Below the pieces are notes generated by a model that was given only the letters and a program-made list of their open reading frames with translations, was not told the origin of the DNA and did not search any database. A program made the translations under genes and the position numbers. A DNA stretch of 37,423 nt from positions 1 through 37,423 of the forward strand of contig CAIJKW010000042.1 in assembly GCA_903821355.1 (NCBI GenBank). The letters run 5' to 3'. This document shows, piece by piece, positions 30,677-37,419 of this stretch (the first letter of the stretch is position 1; every line of letters starts with the position of its first letter). The stretch comes from an uncultured bacterium (GTDB taxonomy: Bacteria; Patescibacteriota; Minisyncoccia; Phycocordibacterales; CAIZLB01).

Positions 30677-32356
30677 ATGCCTAATAATAAAAAAACAAAC
30701 AAGCCAACAGATAAGCATAAGTACATATTTGTAATAGGTGGAGTGATGTCTGGAGTTGGTAAGGGTATTACCACATCTTCAATCGGTACAATACTTGAAT
30801 CTAAGGGGTACAAGATAAACATAATGAAGGTTGACCCTTATTTAAACGTCGACGCCGGAACAATGAACCCCACCGAACACGGTGAGGTTTTTGTTATGGA
30901 CTCAGGATTGGAGACTGATCAAGATATGGGAAATTATGAAAGGTTTTTAAATCGTTCACTTAAAAAAGAAGATTACATGACTTCTGGAATGGTTTATAAA
31001 TATGTTATAGATAAAGAGCGTGCGCTTGGTTTTGGTGGCAAATGTATTGACGCCGATAATATTAGAGATGAAATTGTAACCAGATATGAATCTTCTGCAA
31101 AAACAAATAAATCTGATATCACCGTAGTTGAGATTGGTGGAACGGTAGGGGACTATCAAAATATTATGTTTATAGAAGCGGCTCGTGTGATGAAATTGAG
31201 ACATCCAAAAGATGTTGTCTTTATTATGGTTTCTTATATGCCAATTCCAAACAAAATTGGCGAGATGAAAAGTAAGCCGACGCAAAATGCAATTCGTCAA
31301 TTGAATTCCTATGGTGTGCATGCGGATTTTATTGTTGCCAGAAGTGAGCTTCCGGTTGATAAAAAACGTAAAGAAAAGATTGCATTCTCTTGTAACGTGC
31401 CAGTTGAAAATATAATTTCTGCGCCTGATATTGATAGTATTTATGATGTCCCAATTAATTTTGAAAAAGATCAACTTGGAGAGATGTTAACAAGGGAGCT
31501 TTCTTTGCCACATAGAAAAACAAACATGAAAGGGTGGAGAGATTTTGTTTCAAAGGTGAAGACAGCAAGCGAGAACGCGGAAAAAGATAAAAAATATATA
31601 AAGATTGCTGTTGTTGGAAAATATTTTGATTCCGGTGACTTTGTCTTTTCTGATGCCTATGTTTCTGTGATTGAGGCTATAAAGTTTTCCGCTTATAAGT
31701 TGGGTGTTAAGGTGAAATTGTCATGGTTAAATTCTAAAGATTTTGAAAAGGATCCTAAGAGTATCAAGGATTTGAAGCATTACGATGGAATCATTGTGCC
31801 AGGAGGTTTTGGTAATAATGGAATCGAAGGTCTGATTAAAACAATAGAATATGCTCGCGTAAATAAGATTCCATATTTTGGTCTATGCTATGGAATGCAA
31901 CTTATGGTCATAGAATATGTAAGAAATGTTTTGGGATGGAAGGATGCAAATACGTCTGAGATTAATCCAAATTCAGAGCATCTGGTTATCGATATAATGC
32001 CCGATCAGAAGATTAAACTGGACAATGGTCATTATGGAGCTTCAATGCGTTTAGGTTCGTATCCGGCTGTTGTGGGGAAGGGAACAATCGCACATAAGGC
32101 TTATGGTAAGTCTGAAATAAATGAAAGACATAGGCATAGATATGAGGTAAACCCTATGTATATTGATGAAATACAGAAAGCCGGTCTTCTGTTTTCTGGA
32201 AAGTCTCCCAATGGGAAATTGATGGAAATCGCAGAACTTCCAAAGAATGTACACCCATTCTTTTTGGGTACACAATTTCATCCTGAGTTTTTAGCAAGGC
32301 CACTTGATCCACATCCTTTGTTTACGGAGTTTATAAAGACTATACTGGGCTTATAG
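30677..32356 (+). CDS. pyrG: CTP synthase
   Basis: 559 residues. The synthetase domain opens with KYIFVIGGVMSGVGKGITTS (P-loop) and continues MKVDPYLNVDAGTMNPTEHG (about 55-74), VEIGGTVGDYQ and SKPTQNAIRQLNSYG. The C-terminal glutaminase (about 305-559) has GLCYGMQLM with the nucleophile Cys and FHPEF with His-Glu of the triad. It makes CTP from UTP, ATP and glutamine. A small variation is Tyr for the usual Leu in the GxCxGMQ nucleophile loop. Single gene downstream of the IS element, with an A-rich leader. Confidence 0.97.
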   Translation: MPNNKKTNKPTDKHKYIFVIGGVMSGVGKGITTSSIGTILESKGYKINIMKVDPYLNVDAGTMNPTEHGEVFVMDSGLETDQDMGNYERFLNRSLKKEDYMTSGMVYKYVIDKERALGFGGKCIDADNIRDEIVTRYESSAKTNKSDITVVEIGGTVGDYQNIMFIEAARVMKLRHPKDVVFIMVSYMPIPNKIGEMKSKPTQNAIRQLNSYGVHADFIVARSELPVDKKRKEKIAFSCNVPVENIISAPDIDSIYDVPINFEKDQLGEMLTRELSLPHRKTNMKGWRDFVSKVKTASENAEKDKKYIKIAVVGKYFDSGDFVFSDAYVSVIEAIKFSAYKLGVKVKLSWLNSKDFEKDPKSIKDLKHYDGIIVPGGFGNNGIEGLIKTIEYARVNKIPYFGLCYGMQLMVIEYVRNVLGWKDANTSEINPNSEHLVIDIMPDQKIKLDNGHYGASMRLGSYPAVVGKGTIAHKAYGKSEINERHRHRYEVNPMYIDEIQKAGLLFSGKSPNGKLMEIAELPKNVHPFFLGTQFHPEFLARPLDPHPLFTEFIKTILGL

Positions 32357-32486
32357 ATTTGGTCGGGTTTGTATTATTGGGTTGATATATAAGGCTTGTT
32401 TCGTGCGTTCTTGTGCACTGTTTTCGTGTTGATTTTTTATAAATGTATGATATTATATTGAGTGATTTAAGATCTTTGATATCAGT

Positions 32487-32557
32487 TTAGCTGTACCTTT
32501 TAGGACGTTTTTTTGGCTTAATATATGGCCAACAAGTGTTTTGAAAGGTACAGCTAA
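32487..32557 (+). promoter_or_regulatory. 14-bp inverted repeat in the leader of the 32.6 kb orphan
   Basis: TTAGCTGTACCTTT (32487-32500) and AAAGGTACAGCTAA (32544-32557) are perfect complements 43 nt apart. The loop holds a seven-T run and a smaller TTGGC / GCCAA stem. A promoter (TTGATT about 32431, TATTAT about 32452) would place the whole structure in the 5' UTR. It could be an attenuator or an RNA-binding site. Confidence 0.55.
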
Positions 32558-32615
32558 GAGTAAGGCTGTCTCATTCAGAAAAGACAACAAACAACACCCC
32601 ACACCCCCCACAAAC

Positions 32616-33257
32616 ATGAAAGTATTCGGAAAAATCGACCGACTATTCCAACTGTCACTGCCAGAATTGCGCCAATTGATCACGTTAAAGCTGCAGATTA
32701 TTGGGGCGAAGCTACCACTTCCCCTGCTAAAACTGCGGCTTTCTCTGATGGAGGCTCATCTCCGGCGGTGCAAAAAGAAAGCGTCTGCTACGACATCTTC
32801 TACTTCTACCAATGACCAATTTAAGGGCATTCAAGGATCAATGTCGTTCGACTGGCGCAAGCTTGCGTCTGACGATATTGGTCATTGGCACTTGATGCTT
32901 GACGATCAAACAGGTAAAGGCCATCCAGTCTTTAACGAGTTGGACCGTTATCTGAACGGGCTTCCTGATACGGAATGCTGGATCACCAGGCTTCTGGTTG
33001 ACGTGAGCCGTGTCTGCGTCAGAAATGTCGCTGGCCTTCATGAGGAAACCTCTTTTAATGAAATCTCGTTCTCGGACGGGATCTTGTTTATAAGAACCAG
33101 CGAAGAAAATCGTCATGGTCGGTGCTGGCGAAAAGTCATCACACTGATGGATTTTGCGTTCTTGTCACCGTTCTTCACTGAGTCTGGCACTACAATCCAG
33201 ATTGATCTTAGGGCGCTTCAACGCAAGGCCTCCACAGCGGTTCTCACTGCCGCCTGA
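32616..33257 (+). CDS. GC-rich orphan protein, 213 aa
   Basis: 213 residues from ATG 32616. An in-frame ATG at 32541 lies inside the inverted repeat and is less likely. The chosen start follows a C/A-rich G-free leader (ACACCCCCCACAAAC). The N-terminal 55 residues are Leu/Arg-rich and helical (LFQLSLPELRQLITLKLQII). After a Ser/Thr linker comes a folded domain with FDWRKLASDDIGHWHLMLDD and CWITRLLVDVSRVCVRNVAG. No TM segment and no known motif. Codon use is GC-richer than in neighbours. It ends with a terminator about 50 bp later. Same class as the units at 7874 and 20923. Confidence 0.6.
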   Translation: MKVFGKIDRLFQLSLPELRQLITLKLQIIGAKLPLPLLKLRLSLMEAHLRRCKKKASATTSSTSTNDQFKGIQGSMSFDWRKLASDDIGHWHLMLDDQTGKGHPVFNELDRYLNGLPDTECWITRLLVDVSRVCVRNVAGLHEETSFNEISFSDGILFIRTSEENRHGRCWRKVITLMDFAFLSPFFTESGTTIQIDLRALQRKASTAVLTAA

Positions 33258-33301
33258 TCAAATCAGGATCCGACCCCCTAACCCAACCCACCCAACCAAA
33301 G

Positions 33302-33340
33302 AAAGACCCACCGTCCTTCACTGGTTCGGGGGGTTTTTCT
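33302..33340 (+). terminator. Terminator of the 32.6 kb orphan unit
   Basis: ACCCACCG (33306-33313) pairs with CGGGGGGT (33327-33334) with one mismatch. The stem extends through AAAG / TTTT and is followed by a T-rich tract. Confidence 0.65.
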
Positions 33341-33395
33341 TTTTGTTCTTTTTAATAAATCGTTTTTTGTTTTGTTAGTTTGATTTTTGCCAAGG

Positions 33396-34040
33396 TTATT
33401 TTAATTCGAACATCGTAAAATCATTTTTAAATAACCATTTAGAAATATGATATATTGTGTAAGTAATAAAGAATGCTGATAGGACATCTATAGAATAGTG
33501 AAGATGACCCATCAAAACTATTATTCCAAAGAAAACTGATGTTGCTATAAAAAGAATTCTAAGGGCTTTTTCTTTCCAAAAAATAAGAGCAAGCAAGAAG
33601 GGAAGGCCTGTGTGAGCAGAGAAGAACAGATCTCCACCAAAAGTAAACAACCTTATCCAATCTGGCGAGTCCGCACCCATGATGAGTCTGTCGGGGAATG
33701 GTCCTATGTGTGTTAAGGAAACAAAAGTGCTTCTGATTATTATAAATAGAGCGATACTTTTTAGTATGAATGGTATTTGATGAGGCTTATTAAAACAATA
33801 AACAAGCAAAACTACCCACATTATGACTGGTCCGTATACAAATATGTCGCTAACATCGAAGATGGGTATGTTACTTAGAATTATATCTTGAACAGAATTT
33901 CCGGCTCTAAAAGTTGCAAATGTTCCAGCGTAGAAGTTTGCTATTAAAGCAAGGCCTAAAAGAATAAAGCCGTCTATGATTGCTATGGTGTACGTTTTAC
34001 TTTTAAGGTACGCCAAGTTTTTTGGATTTATTTGATTCAT
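33396..34040 (-). CDS. PAP2_C / sphingomyelin-synthase-like membrane phosphatase or phosphotransferase
   Basis: 214 residues with about six TM helices. The two catalytic segments of the sphingomyelin-synthase-type PAP2 family are present. GGDLFFSAHTGLPFLLALIF (about 136-155) carries the first His, and MGHLHYSIDVLSAFFITYTI (about 177-196) carries the second His and the Asp. Family enzymes move phospho-headgroups between lipids on the outer membrane face. In bacteria most act on phosphatidate or unknown lipids. Eukaryote-type headgroup transfer cannot be claimed here. No partner lipid genes nearby. The start ATG is at 34040 on the minus strand. Confidence 0.8.
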   Translation of the reverse strand: MNQINPKNLAYLKSKTYTIAIIDGFILLGLALIANFYAGTFATFRAGNSVQDIILSNIPIFDVSDIFVYGPVIMWVVLLVYCFNKPHQIPFILKSIALFIIIRSTFVSLTHIGPFPDRLIMGADSPDWIRLFTFGGDLFFSAHTGLPFLLALIFWKEKALRILFIATSVFFGIIVLMGHLHYSIDVLSAFFITYTIYHISKWLFKNDFTMFELK

Positions 34041-34145
34041 GTGATGTGTTCTATGATTCTAACATCTTTTTTGTGTGAGACAAAGGGTTTTTTGTGAATT
34101 TGTTGTCTGGTAAATTTTTGCGAATTGTTTTTACGAAATGCAAAA

Positions 34146-34169
34146 CCGCCGGCGCGTGCGCGCCGGCGG
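34146..34169 (-). terminator. GC-only hairpin terminator of the 34.2 kb gene
   Basis: A perfect 10-bp stem CCGCCGGCGC / GCGCCGGCGG with a 4-nt loop. On the minus strand it runs into TTTTG, 20 bp after the stop of the gene at 34189. Confidence 0.75.
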
Positions 34170-34188
34170 GGTGAAGTTGACTTTGTGG

Positions 34189-34884
34189 TTAGCCATCTAT
34201 CAGTTTGTAGCGGACCTTGGCTTTTCTGAAATGTTCTGTCCAGCTTGTTTTCTGCCAACCCATACCTTCAAATATATCGTCGACGAGTTTTTTCTCCCTA
34301 TCGTACTTTCTGTGTTTGTCACAGTGTGAGTGGATCTGGAATAACACCTTGTCGTCGGCGATCCTTTGTGCAATTTCTTCCATAACCGCCTCAACGCCGT
34401 CTTTGTTTTCGGTGAATTCTCGCTCCTTCTGACTCATAGTATCGTCGATTTGCGTCAGAAAGGCTTTCAAGGTCACCTGATTCGTCATCAAATCTTTGTG
34501 GGGTAAGCGTCGGCTATGCAGGAGTTTTACCAGGTTCTTCCGGACAGGTTTCCAACGCCTCGCCATCGCAATTGCGTTGAGGTGGACCTTTGGCTTAATT
34601 GTCAGAGTTGTTAGCGCGATGCTAACAACAATGCCCATGATGATGGCTGACAAAAAATATCCACGTATGACCAATCCGAGAATTACTACAGCCGTGAGCA
34701 ATACAGCAAAGATCGCGGCATAGAGTCTCGTCGCAAAAATTTCATGCATTGCTAAGTAGCATTCCTCTGCATTATTCTTGAAGGTAAAGTCGGTGTCCTT
34801 GTTCTTCACAATTGGGTGTTGGTACCCATAGATGTTGCCAGCTTTCATTAGAAAGTCAGCGGTAGTCGATTGTTGTTTTTTCAT
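34189..34884 (-). CDS. GC-rich two-TM orphan membrane protein
   Basis: 231 residues. A polar N-terminus of about 52 residues precedes a TM hairpin (about 53-73 and 77-95, LYAAIFAVLLTAVVILGLVI and FLSAIIMGIVVSIALTTLTI). A charged cytoplasmic-type domain of about 130 residues follows, rich in Arg, Lys, Glu and His. It includes DDTMSQKEREFTENKDGVEA and HSHCDKHRKYDREKK, a His/Cys cluster that might bind metal. Composition is GC-richer than both neighbours. A perfect consensus promoter and a folded leader of about 145 nt precede it, and a GC-only terminator follows. No known family. Confidence 0.65.
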   Translation of the reverse strand: MKKQQSTTADFLMKAGNIYGYQHPIVKNKDTDFTFKNNAEECYLAMHEIFATRLYAAIFAVLLTAVVILGLVIRGYFLSAIIMGIVVSIALTTLTIKPKVHLNAIAMARRWKPVRKNLVKLLHSRRLPHKDLMTNQVTLKAFLTQIDDTMSQKEREFTENKDGVEAVMEEIAQRIADDKVLFQIHSHCDKHRKYDREKKLVDDIFEGMGWQKTSWTEHFRKAKVRYKLIDG

Positions 34885-35030
34885 GGTTCAGTGTTGCCTT
34901 GGGTCTAGTTTTTTCATCACTTTCGGGTGATGTGGCAGGAGCCCAGATGTCAAACGAGTACCCACGCGGGTAACTCGGGTTCGATGACACCCTTTTACCT
35001 AGTGGAGTATTCGGCGGTAACTCTTGTGTT
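34885..35030 (-). promoter_or_regulatory. Folded 5' leader of the 34.2 kb gene
   Basis: On the minus strand the leader holds an extended hairpin: TGTCA...TGACA outside, CGAG-t-TACCC / GGGTA-CTCG inside, near 34950-34990. A second stem CATCAC / GTGATG lies near 34917-34934. It ends in a C/A-rich stretch (CAACACTGAACC) before the ATG. No named riboswitch is recognised. The rest of the divergent spacer up to 35242 holds the two promoters and a GC-rich repeat at 35079. Confidence 0.45.
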
Positions 35031-35059
35031 ATTATAGTATACAAAACATAGTCTGTCAA
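35031..35059 (-). promoter_or_regulatory. Perfect consensus sigma-70-type promoter
   Basis: Read on the minus strand: TTGACA (35059-35054), exactly 17 bp, TATAAT (35036-35031). It is the only fully consensus -35/-10 pair with 17-bp spacing I see in the window, and it drives an orphan gene. Confidence 0.85.
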
Positions 35060-35078
35060 GCCTGATTTGAAATATTTG

Positions 35079-35094
35079 CGTGCGCGCCGGCGGT
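35079..35094. repeat. 16-bp GC repeat, second copy
   Basis: GCGTGCGCGCCGGCGG here is identical to 34154-34169, where it forms the loop and 3' arm of the terminator. The two copies flank the GC-rich gene and its promoter. Confidence 0.7.
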
Positions 35095-35183
35095 GCGGTG
35101 GGGTGTAGCTGTGCCCCACAACACTTCGTTCAAACCTCCCCGCCATTCGTTCATTTTGAAATTATATACATTTCCCTGCGTAG

Positions 35184-35196
35184 TACTATAATAGTA
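35184..35196 (+). promoter_or_regulatory. Palindrome centred on the -10 of the sigma-factor gene
   Basis: TACTAT-A-ATAGTA contains TATAAT (35187-35192). No -35 consensus is present at normal spacing. That fits an activator-dependent or self-regulated ECF promoter, or repression at the palindrome. Confidence 0.5.
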
Positions 35197-35242
35197 GGTG
35201 AGGTATCGGGTATCCAAGGGAAATAGGAGGTACATAGAAATC

Positions 35243-35824
35243 ATGACAGATATCCTAAATAAAACAGACGAAGAGCTGTCAGTCCTATTAGTGGCATCAG
35301 ATTATAATGCCATGTCTGTTTTGATTGACCGATATCAAAAACCTCTAGCTAGATATTTGAGAAGAATTGGTGTTCACAAAGAAGAAGATATTCAGGATCT
35401 TCTTCAGGATATTTTTATAAAGATTTACAAAAATATTAATTCATTCAACAAAGATCTTTCCTTTTCATCTTGGATTTACAGAATTTCGCATAATGAGGCG
35501 ATTAGTTTTTTTAGACACAATAAAGCAAGGCCAGAAGGTAATATGTTAGATGATAGTGAAGATTTACTTTTTAAAATTGAAGATGAAAATATCAATTTAG
35601 CAGAAGAAATTGATCAGACTATCAATGCAGAATTTTTACAGAAGGCAATTTTAGAGCTTGATCAAAAATATAGAGACGTTCTCGTCCTTCGATATTTTGA
35701 AGATAGGGACTATGAAAATATATCGGATATTTTGCAGATACCAAAAGGTTCAGTGGCAACACTTATTTATCGGGCAAAAGATAAATTAAAAGAAAAATTG
35801 AAAAATTTATGGAAAAAGAAATAA
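35243..35824 (+). CDS. ECF-type RNA polymerase sigma factor
   Basis: 193 residues. Sigma region 2 spans about 22-85 (LIDRYQKPLARYLRRIG, then DIQDLLQDIFIKIYKNINSF and SSWIYRISHNEAISFFRHN). Region 4 lies at about 130-188 (LDQKYRDVLVLRYFEDRDYE, then ISDILQIPKGSVATLIYRAK). ATG 35243 is chosen over 35198 because AGGAGG lies about 12 nt before it, a rare strong Shine-Dalgarno in this window. The next gene overlaps it by 16 bp and encodes a membrane protein, the usual sigma/anti-sigma arrangement. It likely answers envelope stress. Confidence 0.92.
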   Translation: MTDILNKTDEELSVLLVASDYNAMSVLIDRYQKPLARYLRRIGVHKEEDIQDLLQDIFIKIYKNINSFNKDLSFSSWIYRISHNEAISFFRHNKARPEGNMLDDSEDLLFKIEDENINLAEEIDQTINAEFLQKAILELDQKYRDVLVLRYFEDRDYENISDILQIPKGSVATLIYRAKDKLKEKLKNLWKKK

Positions 35825-36783
35825 ATAATATACAAAATAAAGACGCGGATATTAATCGCGAAGAAAATCTAAAATCGAAAGTTTTGGAGCTTATTGAGAG
35901 GGACAAAATCAGGCCTACAAAGAAGGTGTATTTTTCAATCAAAGACAAGTCCCTTTGGTCCTTGATGTTAATTTCTATATTAATTTGTTCCGCAGCGTTT
36001 TCTGTTATGATTTATTCTTTCACCAACTCTGAAGCAGATTTTTATCAAATGACCCATGATAATTTTCTGGATTTCATATTGAACATTACGCCTTATTTGT
36101 GGATCATTGTTTTTATAATGTTTGCAATAGTCGGATATGAAAACTTCAAACATACAAACAAGGGATACAAATACTCGTTTACTGTCATAATTGTTTTTGG
36201 CTTAGTTGTGAATGTAATATTTGGTTTAATTCTTCATTATGTTGGTGTGTCAAAAATAATTGATCAAGACCTATCATCTGATAACACGTTTATAAGATCA
36301 TCTGATTCAATAAGGAGAATGAGCTGGAGTCATCCTGAAAATGGGATATTGTCAGGTGAAGTGGTTTCTTTCACTGACGGCAGTTCTACCTTCGTTCTAA
36401 AAGATTTTAATGGTAATTTATGGGTTGTCTCTACTAGCTATATTCCTAAGGTTAGCATGGATTTGATATCTACTTCTTCGGAAATAAGAGTTATTGGAGT
36501 TAGTCAGAATGTGTATTTTCCTTCTATTGCGACAAGCTCGTTGCTGATTTCTACAACAAGCTCTGCTACCTCTCACGCTTCGACTACCCCCTACATAGGT
36601 AGCGTGGTTGCCTGCTATATTCTACCTTGGAACACAGAGGGCTATATCTCCGGAATATCGAAGATAAAAGGTTATTTAGTCAATGAAAATGATGCTGAAA
36701 GAAATATTTCTAACATGCGTAATAACAGTTGTAGGGCAATAAAGTCCTACAATATTATTAGACAAATGGTTGAATTAAAATAA
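35809..36783 (+). CDS. Putative membrane anti-sigma factor
   Basis: 324 residues. A charged cytoplasmic N-terminus of about 48 residues (ENLKSKVLELIERDKIRPTK) could hold the sigma factor. Three TM helices follow (about 49-70, 92-112, 122-143), then an outward-facing domain of about 180 residues with a strand-rich GEVVSFTDGSSTFVLKDFNG segment and a Ser/Thr linker. Two Cys near the end could pair. No canonical ZAS zinc motif is present. The assignment rests on 16-bp overlap with the sigma gene and on topology, so it is inference. It may sense signals outside the membrane. Confidence 0.65.
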   Translation: MEKEINNIQNKDADINREENLKSKVLELIERDKIRPTKKVYFSIKDKSLWSLMLISILICSAAFSVMIYSFTNSEADFYQMTHDNFLDFILNITPYLWIIVFIMFAIVGYENFKHTNKGYKYSFTVIIVFGLVVNVIFGLILHYVGVSKIIDQDLSSDNTFIRSSDSIRRMSWSHPENGILSGEVVSFTDGSSTFVLKDFNGNLWVVSTSYIPKVSMDLISTSSEIRVIGVSQNVYFPSIATSSLLISTTSSATSHASTTPYIGSVVACYILPWNTEGYISGISKIKGYLVNENDAERNISNMRNNSCRAIKSYNIIRQMVELK

Positions 36784-36903
36784 ATAAATTTAACAAGCTC
36801 TTTACTCGATTTAAGGCGAGCATTAGGGCACAATCATCATAAAACAATAATAAAAACACAACTACAACTAAATATTTTATAAGTAAGGATTTTAATGACA
36901 AAA

Positions 36904-36926
36904 AGCGCCCAATCTGGGTGTTTTTT
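36904..36926 (+). terminator. Short terminator before the rhodanese gene
   Basis: CGCCCA (36906-36911), ATC loop, TGGGTG (36915-36920), six Ts. It closes the sigma/anti-sigma unit. Confidence 0.65.
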
Positions 36927-36945
36927 GTTTTTTACAAAAATGATT

Positions 36946-36951
36946 TATAAT
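36946..36951 (+). promoter_or_regulatory. -10 box TATAAT of the rhodanese gene (leaderless)
   Basis: TATAAT, then GTAGGT, then ATG 36958. The in-frame ATG at 36895 lies before the terminator and is rejected. Confidence 0.65.
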
Positions 36952-36957
36952 GTAGGT

Positions 36958-37248
36958 ATGAATGAAAAAATAGATGTGAACAAAATTCATAAGGAGGTTG
37001 ATGCTGGCAAAGCATATCTTTTAGATGTTAGATCAAAAGAAGAGTTTGCAGAATTTTCCCTGCCTAATTCAATCAATTTAAGCGTTGAAGATATTCAATA
37101 TGGTAAGGTTCCTACTGTGCCCAGAGATTCCAAAATATATGTATATTGCATGTCGGGGGCTAGGTCAGAAAAGGCGGTTTCATTGTTAAAATTAATGGAT
37201 TTTACAAATGCTGTAAACGCAGGCGGAATTATAAATCTCGTAAGGTAG
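36958..37248 (+). CDS. Single-domain rhodanese (sulfurtransferase-like)
   Basis: 96 residues making one rhodanese domain: the CH2A-like strand YLLDVRSKEEFAEFSLPNSI, then SKIYVYCMSGARSEKAVSLL. The active-site loop CMSGARS carries the catalytic Cys, and the domain ends with the NAGGIINL helix region. Single-domain members carry sulfane sulphur or detoxify thiosulphate and cyanide. The acceptor is not known. Cytoplasmic, own promoter. Confidence 0.9.
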   Translation: MNEKIDVNKIHKEVDAGKAYLLDVRSKEEFAEFSLPNSINLSVEDIQYGKVPTVPRDSKIYVYCMSGARSEKAVSLLKLMDFTNAVNAGGIINLVR

Positions 37249-37327
37249 TTCATTTTCTATTTGAAATTATTTTGAGTAGATTAAATACTTAACTCAAAAA
37301 ACACATAAACACAAAGATTTTTCGAAG

Positions 37328-37336
37328 TTATCCACA
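37328..37336 (+). promoter_or_regulatory. Single DnaA-box match
   Basis: TTATCCACA is the exact DnaA-box consensus, 18 bp before the -35 of the edge promoter. I noticed no second copy nearby, so a replication origin is not supported; transcriptional control by DnaA is possible. Confidence 0.4.
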
Positions 37337-37354
37337 ACTTTTTTCTCATGATAT

Positions 37355-37384
37355 TTGACAGGTGAACGCCCGTTCACTTATAAT
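37355..37384 (+). promoter_or_regulatory. Promoter with LexA (Gram-positive-type) operator
   Basis: TTGACA (37355-37360), 18 bp, TATAAT (37379-37384). The spacer contains the perfect palindrome GTGAACGCCCGTTCAC (37362-37377), which fits GAAC-N4-GTTC, the core of the Bacillus-type SOS box. A repressor here would block polymerase directly. Confidence 0.7.
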
Positions 37385-37419
37385 ATAATTACATTAAAAA
37401 TAATTAAATTTTAAAAAAT

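Noticed and set aside
37328..37336. Replication origin
   Set aside because: Only one DnaA-box match was noticed, with no box cluster or dnaA/dnaN gene visible before the window ends.
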